NCBI GenBank assembly: GCA_016794035.1
Contig: JAEUHS010000008.1
Location: 1-64,000 of the forward strand
Length of the DNA: 64,000 nucleotides
Direction: 5' to 3'
Origin: Planctomycetota bacterium
Lineage (GTDB): Bacteria > Planctomycetota > UBA1135 > UBA2386
Shown here: in pieces, positions 1-7,952 of the stretch
Numbering within the stretch: position 1 is the first letter of the stretch
Layout: the number at the start of each line of letters is the position of its first letter
The notes under the pieces: model-generated
Databases searched by the model: none
What the model was told of the DNA's origin: nothing
Seen by the model: the letters and a program-made list of their open reading frames with translations, nothing else
Program-made: the position numbers and the translations under genes

Positions 1-149
1 CACCGAAGACGACCGCCCGCGGCAGCGAGGAGCAGGCCGCCTACTCCAAGGCCCGGTGGGGCGTGCGTCTCACCCACCGCGGGTGGCTGCTCGCGCTGCT
101 GGCCCTTCTGGTGCTGGCCATCGCCGCACTGATCACGGCGCTCACCTGA
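1..149 (+). CDS. C-terminal end of an unidentified membrane-anchored protein (partial)
   Basis: The window opens inside a reading frame that ends at a TGA at 147-149. The 48 visible codons encode a charged stretch followed by a basic patch and one strongly hydrophobic helix (Leu/Ala-rich, about 20 residues) that runs to two residues before the stop. This is a tail-anchored or C-terminal transmembrane layout. The start and all upstream domains lie outside the window, so no function can be given. Confidence 0.6.
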   Translation, partial: PKTTARGSEEQAAYSKARWGVRLTHRGWLLALLALLVLAIAALITALT

Positions 150-205
150 CCGGCGGCGCGGCGCGGCGACTCGCGGCCTGACGGCCCACGCTGCATCGCC
201 ATCGC

Positions 206-233
206 CGGCAGGCCCGCGGCCTCGCGCCTGCCG
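206..233. terminator. Hairpin between convergent genes
   Basis: A perfect 8-bp stem (arms 206-213 and 226-233, 12-nt loop) sits between the partial gene ending at 149 and the convergent PAC2 gene ending at 240. There is no T-tract, so it is only terminator-like. The position between two gene ends is the main support. Confidence 0.35.
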
Positions 234-239
234 CGCGCT

Positions 240-1139
240 TCAGCTCCCCTGCCGGAACAGGTCCAGGAACCGGTCCTCGTAGGCGCCGAACAGGCCGTGG
301 CGATCGAGCAGCGCCTTCAGCTCCAGCGCCTTCTCACGGTCCTGGCCGGCGACCGCGAACAGCATCTCGATGTGCTGGCGCAGCTCGGCGGGGATCTGCT
401 CGCCGGGCCGCTCGGCAGGGGCTGCCAGGGCAGGCCACTGCGCCGGGGCCTGGGCGACGAGCACGGGCTCGAGCCGGTTCGCCTCGGCGTGCAGTCGGGT
501 GAGGTCGAGGTCGAGGTTCGCGATGCGGGCGAACACGGCCAGCACGGCGGCCGCGGGCCTGGGGTTGGGCAGGCCCGCGGCGAAGAACGGCATCTCGCCC
601 ATCAGCCCCAGGGCCTCGATGCCCTGCTCCGCCGCGGCGCCGAGCAGGACGCCGTTCATGCCGCTGATCTCGCCGTCGTCGAAGCGGATGGCGCCGGCCG
701 ACGCCGCCTCGTCGAGCAGCCCCGACGACGTGGCGGTGGCGAACACTCGCGGCGTGCCGGCCGGATGCATCGGCGTGCCCATCGCCGCGAACGTGGCGAT
801 GCGTTCGACGCCGAGGCCGCGCGCGCGCTGCACCAGCGCCTGCGCGTGGGTCCGCAGCAGCTGCGGCGGCTGGCGCTCACTGAGCAGCACCAGCAGGTCG
901 CGGCCCGCCCGCGGATGCCGCCAGCCGTGCAACAGGTCCCGGGACGCCCGCCACGGCTGCACGAGGCCGCCCTTCACGTGGACCGACGAGGGCTCGTCGT
1001 CGCGCCTGGTGTCCATCGCCTCGATCGGCTGCGCGTGCAGCTGCAAGGCCAGATGGGTCGCGGCGATCTGCGCCACCGCCCCCATGCCGGGCCATGCCGC
1101 TACCAGCCAGGCCCGGCGCCAGTCGTCCCGCTCGTTCAT
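240..1139 (-). CDS. PAC2-family protein
   Basis: This 299-residue protein matches the PAC2 (proteasome assembly chaperone 2, DUF75) superfamily. It has the N-terminal pattern WLVAAWPGMGAVA (residues 11-23) with an early GG-x-V segment, and the family's C-terminal signature from about residue 158 (ISGMNGVLL, then GLMGEMP and PNPRPAAAVL). Bacterial members have no firmly established function; archaeal and eukaryotic relatives assist proteasome assembly. It lies about 90 nt downstream of hsp20 on the same strand and may be co-transcribed with it. The start chosen is the first ATG, followed by an acidic/basic leader. The family assignment is fairly sure; the role is unknown. Confidence 0.8.
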   Translation of the reverse strand: MNERDDWRRAWLVAAWPGMGAVAQIAATHLALQLHAQPIEAMDTRRDDEPSSVHVKGGLVQPWRASRDLLHGWRHPRAGRDLLVLLSERQPPQLLRTHAQALVQRARGLGVERIATFAAMGTPMHPAGTPRVFATATSSGLLDEAASAGAIRFDDGEISGMNGVLLGAAAEQGIEALGLMGEMPFFAAGLPNPRPAAAVLAVFARIANLDLDLTRLHAEANRLEPVLVAQAPAQWPALAAPAERPGEQIPAELRQHIEMLFAVAGQDREKALELKALLDRHGLFGAYEDRFLDLFRQGS

Positions 1140-1231
1140 GGCTCACCCATTGCCGGACGGAATGTGCCGCGCCGCCCGCGGGCGCGAGGCCCGCGGGCGG
1201 CCACAGCAGCCTCCACCTCCGATCACTCCGA

Positions 1232-1774
1232 TCACGAAGTCTTGATCGGGATCTTGGTCGCCTGCTGCTTGGCCTTCTCGGTCTTCGGCAGCTTGACGGT
1301 CAGGATGCCCTTGTCGAACTTCGCCTCGGCCTTGCCGGTCTCGACCTCGGTCGGCAGCGGGATCGAGCGGCGGAAATAGCCGTACGAGCGCTCCGTGTGG
1401 TAGCAGCCCTCGTCCTCGGTCGTCTTCTCCTGCTTCTTCTCGCCGGCGATGGTCATCACGCCGTCCTGCACCTCGACGTCGATGTCCTTCATGTCGACAC
1501 CGGGAACCTCCAGCGTCACGCGCAGGAAGTTCTTGTCGTCGGTGACGTCGAGCTTCGGCTGGAACTCGGCCACGCTGAAATCGCCGAACCAGCGGTCGGG
1601 GCTCTCCATCGCCGCCATCGGGTCGGTCCAGAAGCGATCGAACATGCGCTCCATCTCGTCGCGCATCGTCGCGAGGCTCGACGGCATGGCGGCGGTGCCG
1701 CGAACGGGCAGCCTGGCCTTGCCGTTGTCCTGGCGCGGGAACCGGAACGGAATCCACTTCTTCAGTTCGACCAT
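1232..1774 (-). CDS. Small heat-shock protein, Hsp20/alpha-crystallin family
   Basis: This 180-residue ATP-independent holdase chaperone has an alpha-crystallin domain at about residues 73-170. It shows the consensus GILTVKLPK near the end of that domain and an I-x-I type tail (IPI) just before the C-terminus, which normally packs into the neighbouring subunit. The N-terminal 70 residues are variable, as usual. An AGGAG ribosome-binding site stands 6 nt before the ATG. It is the first gene of a leftward pair with the PAC2 gene. I see no CIRCE-type repeat in the upstream 300 nt. Confidence 0.95.
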   Translation of the reverse strand: MVELKKWIPFRFPRQDNGKARLPVRGTAAMPSSLATMRDEMERMFDRFWTDPMAAMESPDRWFGDFSVAEFQPKLDVTDDKNFLRVTLEVPGVDMKDIDVEVQDGVMTIAGEKKQEKTTEDEGCYHTERSYGYFRRSIPLPTEVETGKAEAKFDKGILTVKLPKTEKAKQQATKIPIKTS

Positions 1775-2092
1775 GGCGTACTCCTGTTGGTTGTGGGATC
1801 TGCACCAGCCGCGGTCGCGACGGTCACAACTCGCGCGACGCGTATCGCGCCTCCCGCGACTGGCGACCGGGCATTGTCGGCCACGCCTCGCGCCGCCGGA
1901 ATGACCTCATCACCGCAGCGCCACGCCGCAGAGAGGGCAGGGCCGGTTCGCAGGAGTGCGCAGTCGCTGCGCGCGAAGGGGAACTTCCGCGCGCGCCCAC
2001 GGCGGCCCATGCTGTCCACAGGCACGGCCGGACCGGCGCGCGCGCCGACGGCGCTGCTCGACCGCCGCTCTGCTCCGCCGGATGACGAGCCG
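1775..2092. other. Intergenic region between divergent hsp20 and HAD-ATPase genes
   Basis: These 318 nt separate two divergently transcribed genes and must contain both promoters. I see the hsp20 ribosome-binding site at the left edge and no credible gene, repeat or RNA. Open frames crossing it are antisense shadows. Confidence 0.5.
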
Positions 2093-3817
2093 ATGAAGCT
2101 GCGCGTTCTCGCCCTGGACTACGACGGCACGATCGCCACCGACGGCCGCCTCGATCCCGCCGTGCGCGCCGCGATCGGTCGCGTGCGCGACCTCGGCCAC
2201 GTGGTCGTGCTGGTGACGGGCCGCATCCTCGACGATCTGCGTTCGCTGGTCGGCGACCTGCGACTGTTCGACGCGGTCGTGGCCGAGAACGGCGCCGTGG
2301 TCGCCTTCCCGTCCGCCGGTCGATCGACGCAGCTCGCACCGGCCCCGCCGGCCACCTTCGTCGCCGAGCTGCGGCGGCGTCACCTCGACGTGCGGGTGGG
2401 ACACTGCGTGGTCGAGCTCGCGGCGGCCGACTGCATGCAGGCCCTGCAGGTCGTGCGCGAGCAGGAACTGCCGCTGACGCTGCACTTCAACCGCAGCCGC
2501 CTGATGGTGCTGCCGCAGGCGGTCAGCAAGGCCACCGGCCTGCGCGAGGCGCTGCGCACCCTGCGTCTGTCGCCGCACAACGCGGTGGCGATCGGCGACG
2601 CCGAGAACGACCACGAGCTGCTGGCCGTCTGCGAGGTCGGCGCCGCGGTCGCCTGGGGCAGCGCCGCGCTGCAGCGCACCGCGGACATCGTGATCCCGGG
2701 CAGCGGTCCCGCCGCCGTCGCCGGCTATCTGGACGAGGTCACGCGCACCGACCGCATCGCGTCTCCGACCGGTCGCCGGCGCCTGGTGCTCGGACGCGAC
2801 CGCAACGGCGACGTCGTGACGCTGGCGATGCGCGGCCGCAACATCCTGATCGCCGGCGATCCGCGTTCGGGCAAGTCCTGGGTCGGCGGACTGATCTGCG
2901 AGCAGCTCGTCGTGCAGCAGTACTGCACGTGCGTGCTCGATCCCGAGGGCGACTACCAGGAGCTGGAGATGCTGCCGGGCGTGAGCGTGCTCGGCGGTGA
3001 CGGCGCACCGCCGTCGATGAACGAGGTCGTGCGCCGGCTGCGGCACTCCGACGTCAGCCTCGTGATCGACCTCAGCACGCTGTCCACCACCGAGAAGCGC
3101 GACTACGTCACCGGCGCGTTGCGCGTGCTGACGGACCTGCGGCAGCGCACGGGACTGCCGCATCGCATCGTCGTCGACGAGGCGCACTACTTCCTGCACG
3201 AGTCCGGCCAGGCGACCATCCTCGACCAGTCCCTCGCCGGCCACATGCTGATCACCTACCGCGTCACCGGCCTCGATCCCGGCCTGCTGCACGGCACCGA
3301 CTGCGTGCTCGTGACGCGAGAGACCGACCCGAACGAAGCCAGGCTGCTGCACGCGACCTTCCGCGGCGAGGGCGACGCATCCGCGTGGACGGACATGCTC
3401 GGCGACCTCGACCTCGACGAGGCCGTGCTGCTGCCGATGGACGGCGGCGGCCTGCGCCGGTTCCGCATCGCACCGCGGCTCACGCATCACGTGCGCCACC
3501 GCCACAAGTACCTCGACGTGCCGGTCGCCGCCGATCGCCGCTTCACGTTCCGGTTCGGCGACCAGCAGGGGCCGGTGGTCGCGTCGCTGCAGGACCTGAG
3601 CAACGCGCTGGCCCGCACCCCCGTCGAGCGCCTCAGCGGCCACGTGCAGCGCGGCGACCTCTCGCGCTGGATCGGCGACGTCGTGCGCGACGACGCGCTC
3701 GCCACGGCCGTGCGCGACCTCGAGGAACGCCACCGGCTGGGCACCCTGCCCGACTTCAACGACGCCGTGATCCGCGTCATCCACGAGCGCTACGGCACTG
3801 CTTCCGAACTGCTGTGA
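2093..3817 (+). CDS. HAD-IIB phosphatase fused to a HerA/DUF87-type ATPase
   Basis: The 574-residue protein has two parts. Residues 1-215 are a Cof-type HAD phosphatase: nucleophile motif DYDGT with D9 and D11, VTGR at 41-44, K146, and the metal-binding GDAEND at 168-173. Residues 225-574 are a P-loop ATPase of the HerA/VirB4 group: GDPRSGKS at 255-262, a DPEGDY motif at 283-288 and a Walker B VVDEAH around 362. HerA-like ATPases translocate DNA or other polymers, while Cof phosphatases act on sugar phosphates or cofactors, so the substrate link is not obvious. The start at 2093 places the HAD nucleophile at the usual distance from the N-terminus; the frame is open far upstream, but that extension has no domain. 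Confidence 0.85.
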   Translation: MKLRVLALDYDGTIATDGRLDPAVRAAIGRVRDLGHVVVLVTGRILDDLRSLVGDLRLFDAVVAENGAVVAFPSAGRSTQLAPAPPATFVAELRRRHLDVRVGHCVVELAAADCMQALQVVREQELPLTLHFNRSRLMVLPQAVSKATGLREALRTLRLSPHNAVAIGDAENDHELLAVCEVGAAVAWGSAALQRTADIVIPGSGPAAVAGYLDEVTRTDRIASPTGRRRLVLGRDRNGDVVTLAMRGRNILIAGDPRSGKSWVGGLICEQLVVQQYCTCVLDPEGDYQELEMLPGVSVLGGDGAPPSMNEVVRRLRHSDVSLVIDLSTLSTTEKRDYVTGALRVLTDLRQRTGLPHRIVVDEAHYFLHESGQATILDQSLAGHMLITYRVTGLDPGLLHGTDCVLVTRETDPNEARLLHATFRGEGDASAWTDMLGDLDLDEAVLLPMDGGGLRRFRIAPRLTHHVRHRHKYLDVPVAADRRFTFRFGDQQGPVVASLQDLSNALARTPVERLSGHVQRGDLSRWIGDVVRDDALATAVRDLEERHRLGTLPDFNDAVIRVIHERYGTASELL

Positions 3818-3863
3818 GACGGGCGCCCGAGCACTGTCGCCCACCCACCTGACCGCGGCCGTC

Positions 3864-3882
3864 GCCTCGGCTCCGCCGAGGC
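3864..3882 (+). terminator. Hairpin after the HAD-ATPase gene
   Basis: A perfect 8-bp stem (3864-3871 with 3875-3882) closes a 3-nt loop, 47 nt after the HAD-ATPase stop and 18 nt before the next start. It is followed by a pyrimidine-rich stretch rather than a clean T-tract. It could terminate transcription or act in the leader of the next gene. Confidence 0.4.
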
Positions 3883-3900
3883 CCGACCTCTTCCCTCCGC

Positions 3901-4482
3901 ATGTCCGACTTCCTGTTCGCGATCGCGCAGGCCCTGTGGCTGTTCCTGCCGCTGCTGTTCGCGGCGGCGATCGGCGGCGTGGTGTTGCGACGCGACCTGC
4001 TGCGCTGGGCCCGGCGGCCGATCGACGGTGGCGCGACGTGGCGCGGCCGTCGCCTGTTCGGCGACCACAAGACCTGGCGCGGGGTGGTCGTCGCCGTGAC
4101 CTGCGGCAGTGCGTTCGCGGCGTTCCAGGAACACGTGGTCGGGGATGCGGTCGGCGCGCTGGCGGTCGTCGATTGGCGCACGGTGCCGTCGCCGGTGTTC
4201 GGCGCACTGATGGGGCTCGGCGCGATGCTCGGCGAGCTGCCGAACTCGTTCGTGAAGCGGCGCCTCGACATCGCGCCCGGCCGCACCACGACCGGCCCGT
4301 GGTCGATCGTGTTCTACGTCTGGGACCAGGTCGACCTGCTGTTCGGCGCATGGCCGCTGATCGCCTGGTGGGTGCAACCATCGGCACGGCTGGTGGTCGC
4401 CAGTCTCGTGCTCGGCATGCTCGGCCATCCGACGGTGTCGCTGCTCGGCCGGCTGGTCGGCGCCCGCCGGACCGCGCGCTGA
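3901..4482 (+). CDS. CarS-like (DUF46) CDP-lipid synthase family membrane protein
   Basis: This 193-residue integral membrane protein has about four hydrophobic segments. It carries the CarS signature: FGDHKTWRG at about 54-62, GELPNSFVKRRL at about 111-122, and a WDQVD motif at about 140. In archaea CarS is CDP-archaeol synthase, which transfers CMP to an unsaturated archaetidic acid analogue. Bacterial homologues belong to the same CTP:phosphatidate cytidylyltransferase superfamily, but their substrate is mostly unproven. The loop between helices keeps the charged residues expected of the active site. It is convergent with the PEBP gene, with a 3-nt gap. Confidence 0.75.
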   Translation: MSDFLFAIAQALWLFLPLLFAAAIGGVVLRRDLLRWARRPIDGGATWRGRRLFGDHKTWRGVVVAVTCGSAFAAFQEHVVGDAVGALAVVDWRTVPSPVFGALMGLGAMLGELPNSFVKRRLDIAPGRTTTGPWSIVFYVWDQVDLLFGAWPLIAWWVQPSARLVVASLVLGMLGHPTVSLLGRLVGARRTAR

Positions 4483-4485
4483 TCG

Positions 4486-4959
4486 TCAGCCGCGTTGCCG
4501 CTGGTAGGTGCCCATCAGCACCGCCTCGGCGAGCACGTGCCCGCGCATCGCCTGTTCGAGCTTCGCCTGCGTCGGCCGACCGAGGTCCGGCAACACGGTG
4601 TCGAGCGCGTAGAGCTTGTGGCAGTAGCGATGGCGCCCGATCGGCGGGCACGGGCCGCCGTAGCCGGTGCGCCGCCAGTCGTTGCGCCCTTCGCACGTAC
4701 CGGGTGGCAGGGACGCGACGGCCTCGGACAGGCCGCGCGTGTCCGGCGGCAGGTTGTAGAGCAGCCAGTGCACCCAGACGGTCTTCGGCGCCGCGGGATC
4801 CGGCGCGTCCGGGTCGTCGACGACGAGCGCGAAGCTCTCGGTGCCCGGGGGACCGGCGGTCCATGCGAGCGGCGGCGAGACGTCGCTGCCGTCACAGGTG
4901 TGCTTGGCCGGAATGGCGCCTCCGTGATGGAAGGCAGGCGACGTGATGCTCAGGGTCAT
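4486..4959 (-). CDS. YbhB/YbcL-type PEBP (Raf-kinase-inhibitor-like) protein
   Basis: This 157-residue phosphatidylethanolamine-binding-protein family member starts SPAFHHGGAIP. It contains CDGSDVSPPLAW, the ligand-pocket motif DDPDAPDP and, later, the conserved VHWLLYNLP and GPCPP segments. This is the full length of bacterial YbhB/YbcL proteins, which are cytosolic or periplasmic anion-binding proteins without a settled role. No signal peptide is visible. A GGAGG ribosome-binding site precedes the ATG. It follows the BCAM0308-type gene by 39 nt and may be in one operon with it. Confidence 0.93.
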   Translation of the reverse strand: MTLSITSPAFHHGGAIPAKHTCDGSDVSPPLAWTAGPPGTESFALVVDDPDAPDPAAPKTVWVHWLLYNLPPDTRGLSEAVASLPPGTCEGRNDWRRTGYGGPCPPIGRHRYCHKLYALDTVLPDLGRPTQAKLEQAMRGHVLAEAVLMGTYQRQRG

Positions 4960-4998
4960 CGGATCCTCCGGCGACGGAACGACAAGGCGAATGCACGG

Positions 4999-5496
4999 TC
5001 ATCCCTCCCACGCGACGCGCACCTCGTTCTCCTCCCCATAGTGCAGGCTCGGTTTCGCGTGCAGGCGTCGGGCGAGCTGATCGGCGATGCGCCGTGCGAG
5101 ATGCAGGCCGGTCGTCGTGACCAGGATGCCGTCACCGTCGTCGTCGATCGCCATGATCCGCTCCAACGGGTGCGTCTCGGCCTCGGCCTGCTCGGTGTGG
5201 CGGATCAACCGCACGATCTCGTCGCGCGGCGCGAGCAGCCGCGCGGGCACGCGGATGGTGCCGGCCGGATGGCGATCCCGCGTGCGTTGGCACGCCGGGC
5301 ACAGGGCACCGCGCACGGCGTCCACCGGCGGTTCGGCGCGGGACCAGCGACCGGCGACCTGCACCAGGCCGCAGGTGTCGCACACCTGCGCCCCGGCGGG
5401 CTTGGCCTCGCTGGCATAGGTGTCATGGTGCTTGGGTTCGACGTTGCGCGCGCGGTGGCGCTTGCGCGGTCCGGGGCCACTCTGCTTGCCACTCAT
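4999..5496 (-). CDS. BCAM0308-family zinc-finger protein
   Basis: This 165-residue soluble protein has a basic N-terminus, two CxxC knuckles (C39/C42 and C66/C69) that form a probable zinc ribbon, and a C-terminal half resembling the RNA-export factor NMD3-type fold used in BCAM0308 proteins (TTTGLHLARRIAD segment at about 127-139). The family is widespread next to stress genes (Hsp20, universal stress proteins, CBS proteins), which agrees with this neighbourhood. Its biochemical role is unknown. A purine-rich ribosome-binding site (GAGGA) lies before the ATG. Confidence 0.75.
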   Translation of the reverse strand: MSGKQSGPGPRKRHRARNVEPKHHDTYASEAKPAGAQVCDTCGLVQVAGRWSRAEPPVDAVRGALCPACQRTRDRHPAGTIRVPARLLAPRDEIVRLIRHTEQAEAETHPLERIMAIDDDGDGILVTTTGLHLARRIADQLARRLHAKPSLHYGEENEVRVAWEG

Positions 5497-5524
5497 GGTC
5501 GTCCTCCTCGGTTCGGTGTTCGGG

Positions 5525-5944
5525 TCATGCCTCCCTGCCGGCGGCGGCCGTCACGGCTCCGCTGGCACGGATCAGGCCCGCATCACGGCCGCTGCCGCGA
5601 ACGCTCGACCCGATCCACGCGCCCAGCATCGCCGGCGCGGCCATCGGCGCCAATACGCACCGATCCCCCCGCCGCCTGGCTCGCTGCCCGACGAGTTGCA
5701 GCACCTGGGCGTCGTCGGCGGCACGGCGAGCGAGAACGTGCCGGACGAGCGCAGGACGCGCGCCGCCGGCGCATTTTCAGTGCACGCCCGCGTCGCCTTC
5801 GGTCAGCCGCGGACGCACGCTCTGCCCCAGGGTGCGCCCGACGGCGCCGCACGAGACCGGCGGCGCGAGCAGGTCATCTTCTCGGCACGCATCGCGCGCC
5901 ACGTCGTCGAGCGCCAGCAGTCCCAGCAGACTGCCCATCCGCAT
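5525..5944 (-). pseudogene. Coding-like frame with one internal TGA (decayed gene or, less likely, selenoprotein)
   Basis: After the polX stop, the minus strand keeps an open frame from an ATG at 5942-5944 to a TGA at 5525-5527, interrupted only by a TGA at 5777-5779. My hand count of base use is coding-like on both sides: GC at third positions about 80-85%, and at second positions about 55-65%. The first half starts MRMGSLLGLLALDDV; the second half has an alpha-helical Ala/Arg-rich character. I recognise no family. Decay of a stress-island gene is the simplest reading. Because this genome has a real selenoprotein (18962-19192), UGA decoding cannot be excluded, although the residues around the TGA match no selenoprotein family I know. 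Confidence 0.35.
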
Positions 5945-5980
5945 GCACGAGCGGCCATCGCAGGACCCGGTGCAGGACCA

Positions 5981-7708
5981 TCAACTGCCCCGCCGCAGCA
6001 ATCGCGCGATGTCGGCCCACGAACGGGTGTTCAGCACGTCCTCGGCCTGGAGCCAGCCGCGGCGCGCATAGCCGACCCCCGCTGCCAGCAGCGCCAGCTG
6101 CGCCGTGCTGTGGGCATCGGTCGAGATCGCGATCTTGACGCCGGCCTCCTTGGCGGCCTGCAGCCACACGTCGGGCAGGTCGAGGCGCGTCGGCTGGCAG
6201 TTCAGCTCCAGGCAGCAGCCGCGTTCGGCGGCGCCGGCGACGATGCGTTCGAGGTCCACCGCGAGGCCTTCGCGTTCGCCCAGCAGCCGACCGCTCGGAT
6301 GGGCCAACACGTGCAGGCGCGGATGGTCCATGGCCCGCAGGATGCGTTCGGTCTGCGCGCTGCGCGACTTGCGGAAGTCGGAGTGCACGGCGGCGACCAC
6401 CAGGTCCAGCTCCGCGAGCAGGTCGTCGGGCAGATCGAGCGAACCGTCGGCGAGGATGTCGACCTCGGCCGAGCGCAGGATGCGGATGCCGCGCAGCTGC
6501 CGGTCGAGCCGTTCGATGCGCGCGAGGTGCCGCCGCATGGCGCGCACGTCGAGCCCGTGCGCGATGCGGGCCGCCCGGGTGTGGTCGGTGATCGCCAGGT
6601 ACTCGTGCCCCAGCTTCTTCGCCGCGGCAGCCATCGCCTGCAGGCCGTCGGCGCCGTCGCTGGCGTCGGTGTGCGCGTGCAGGTCACCGCGCAGGTCGCC
6701 CAGCTGCACGAGGCGCGGCAGCGCGCGCTTGCGCGCGAGCTCGATCTCGCCGCGGTTCTCGCGCAGCTCGGGCTCGACGAAGTGCAGGCCCACCGATCGG
6801 TAGACGTCGCGCTCGGTGCGTCCGGCCACGCGTCGCGCGCCGCGGAACGCGCCGTACTCGTTCAGCTTGAGCCGGCGCTGCACCGCGAGCCGCCGCAGGG
6901 CGATGGTGTGCGCCTTGGACCCCGTGAAGTAGACCAGCGCGGCGCCGTACGCGGCGCGTTCCACCACGCGCAGATCGACCTGCAGCCCCGAACGCAGGCG
7001 CACCGAGGCCTTGGTCGTGCCGCGCGCCAGCACGCGCGCCACGTCCTCGTGGCCGACGAAGTGCGCGACCACCGTCGCGCCGTGGCGGCTCGCGACCAGC
7101 AGATCGAGGTCACCGACGGTCTCACGGCGCCGACGGAAGCTGCCGGCGACTTCGACGGCCTCCACGCCCGGCAGCCGCCGCAGGTCGGCCACCAACTGCC
7201 GTGCGACCGGCTCGGCCTCGCTCCAGAGCGTGCGCTTCGCGGCGCCGGCCGGTTGCGCGGCGAGCGCGTCGAGGATCGCCTGCTCGGTCCTGGCGCCGAA
7301 GCCCGGCAGCGTGCGCACCCGATGCTGCCGCGCGGCGCGCAGCAGCCCGGCGCGACTGCGGATGCCCAGCTCCTCGTGCAACCGGCGCACGCGCTGCGGG
7401 CCGATGCCGGGCACGGCCAGCAGCTCCGCCAGCCCCCGCGGCACCTGATGCCCGATCTCGGCGAGCTGCCGCAGCTTCCCGGTGCGCACGATCTCGGCGA
7501 TCTTGCCGGCGAGGTCCTCGCCGATGCCCGGCAGGCGCGACAGGTCTTCGCCGCGGGCAACGAGTTCGTGCAGGGCCCGCGGCAGACCGCGCACCGTCTG
7601 CGCCGCGGTGCGGTAGGCGCGCACGCGGAAACGGTTCGCCTGCTGGATCTCCAGCAGGTCGGCGACCTGCTCGAAGATGCGCGCGATCTCGGCGTTCTGC
7701 ACCGGCAT
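5981..7708 (-). CDS. polX: DNA polymerase/3'-5' exonuclease PolX
   Basis: This bacterial family-X polymerase has a C-terminal PHP nuclease domain (575 residues, normal length), a repair enzyme for gap filling in base-excision repair. Helix-hairpin-helix motifs LPGIGEDLA and VPGIGPQRV lie at about 59-107. The nucleotidyltransferase motif is GSF at about 189 with GDLDLLVA (D200, D202), and the third acidic residue is in LQVDLR (about 245). The PHP motif DLHAHTDASDG starts at about 342. I chose the ATG at 7708 because homologues begin MPV and a TACACT box ends 9 nt upstream; a GTG at 7717 would add three residues. Confidence 0.95.
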   Translation of the reverse strand: MPVQNAEIARIFEQVADLLEIQQANRFRVRAYRTAAQTVRGLPRALHELVARGEDLSRLPGIGEDLAGKIAEIVRTGKLRQLAEIGHQVPRGLAELLAVPGIGPQRVRRLHEELGIRSRAGLLRAARQHRVRTLPGFGARTEQAILDALAAQPAGAAKRTLWSEAEPVARQLVADLRRLPGVEAVEVAGSFRRRRETVGDLDLLVASRHGATVVAHFVGHEDVARVLARGTTKASVRLRSGLQVDLRVVERAAYGAALVYFTGSKAHTIALRRLAVQRRLKLNEYGAFRGARRVAGRTERDVYRSVGLHFVEPELRENRGEIELARKRALPRLVQLGDLRGDLHAHTDASDGADGLQAMAAAAKKLGHEYLAITDHTRAARIAHGLDVRAMRRHLARIERLDRQLRGIRILRSAEVDILADGSLDLPDDLLAELDLVVAAVHSDFRKSRSAQTERILRAMDHPRLHVLAHPSGRLLGEREGLAVDLERIVAGAAERGCCLELNCQPTRLDLPDVWLQAAKEAGVKIAISTDAHSTAQLALLAAGVGYARRGWLQAEDVLNTRSWADIARLLRRGS

Positions 7709-7717
7709 CGTCGCCAC

Positions 7718-7723
7718 AGTGTA
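7718..7723 (-). promoter_or_regulatory. Probable -10 box of polX
   Basis: TACACT on the minus strand stands 9 nt before the polX ATG. The same sequence at a similar distance precedes the selenoprotein gene. The spacing implies a transcript with almost no leader. No convincing -35 is visible. Confidence 0.5.
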
Positions 7724-7759
7724 GGCGATGCCCGGACCCTCTCTTCGGCCCTACGCCGG

Positions 7760-7880
7760 GTGAGCCGTGCGCCTGCGGACTCGAACGCATTCCGGCGCGC
7801 GAAGACGCACGACGTCGGCTCCCTGGTGGTCGTCGACGAGCACCGGCACCCGATCGGACTCGTCACCGACCAGGCACGGC
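7760..7880 (+). pseudogene. Fragment of a CBS-domain gene
   Basis: Between polX and the acetyltransferase gene, about 40 plus-strand codons read as the core of a CBS domain: HDVGSLVVVDEHRHPIG followed by LVTD. This is the signature of the nucleotide-binding CBS half. No start codon, preceding helices or second CBS half are present, and the frame soon becomes unlike a protein. I read it as the remnant of a CBS-pair protein, a family that commonly neighbours Hsp20 and BCAM0308-type genes. Confidence 0.5.
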
Positions 7881-7952
7881 GGCTGGCGGCAGCTCCGCCA
7901 GCGGAGGCGATCGCACCGTGTCCTCGAGCGCCATTCCGCCGGCGCCACCCAC

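Noticed and set aside
1910..4864. Minus-strand open frame of 984 codons
   Set aside because: Antisense to the HAD-ATPase and CarS-like genes, and composed of low-complexity Arg/Gly/Ala sequence.
5777..5779. Calling the 5525-5944 frame a second selenoprotein
   Set aside because: The residues around the TGA match no known selenoprotein redox motif, and base use at third positions is lower than in neighbouring genes, so decay is more likely. It is kept as a finding to check.
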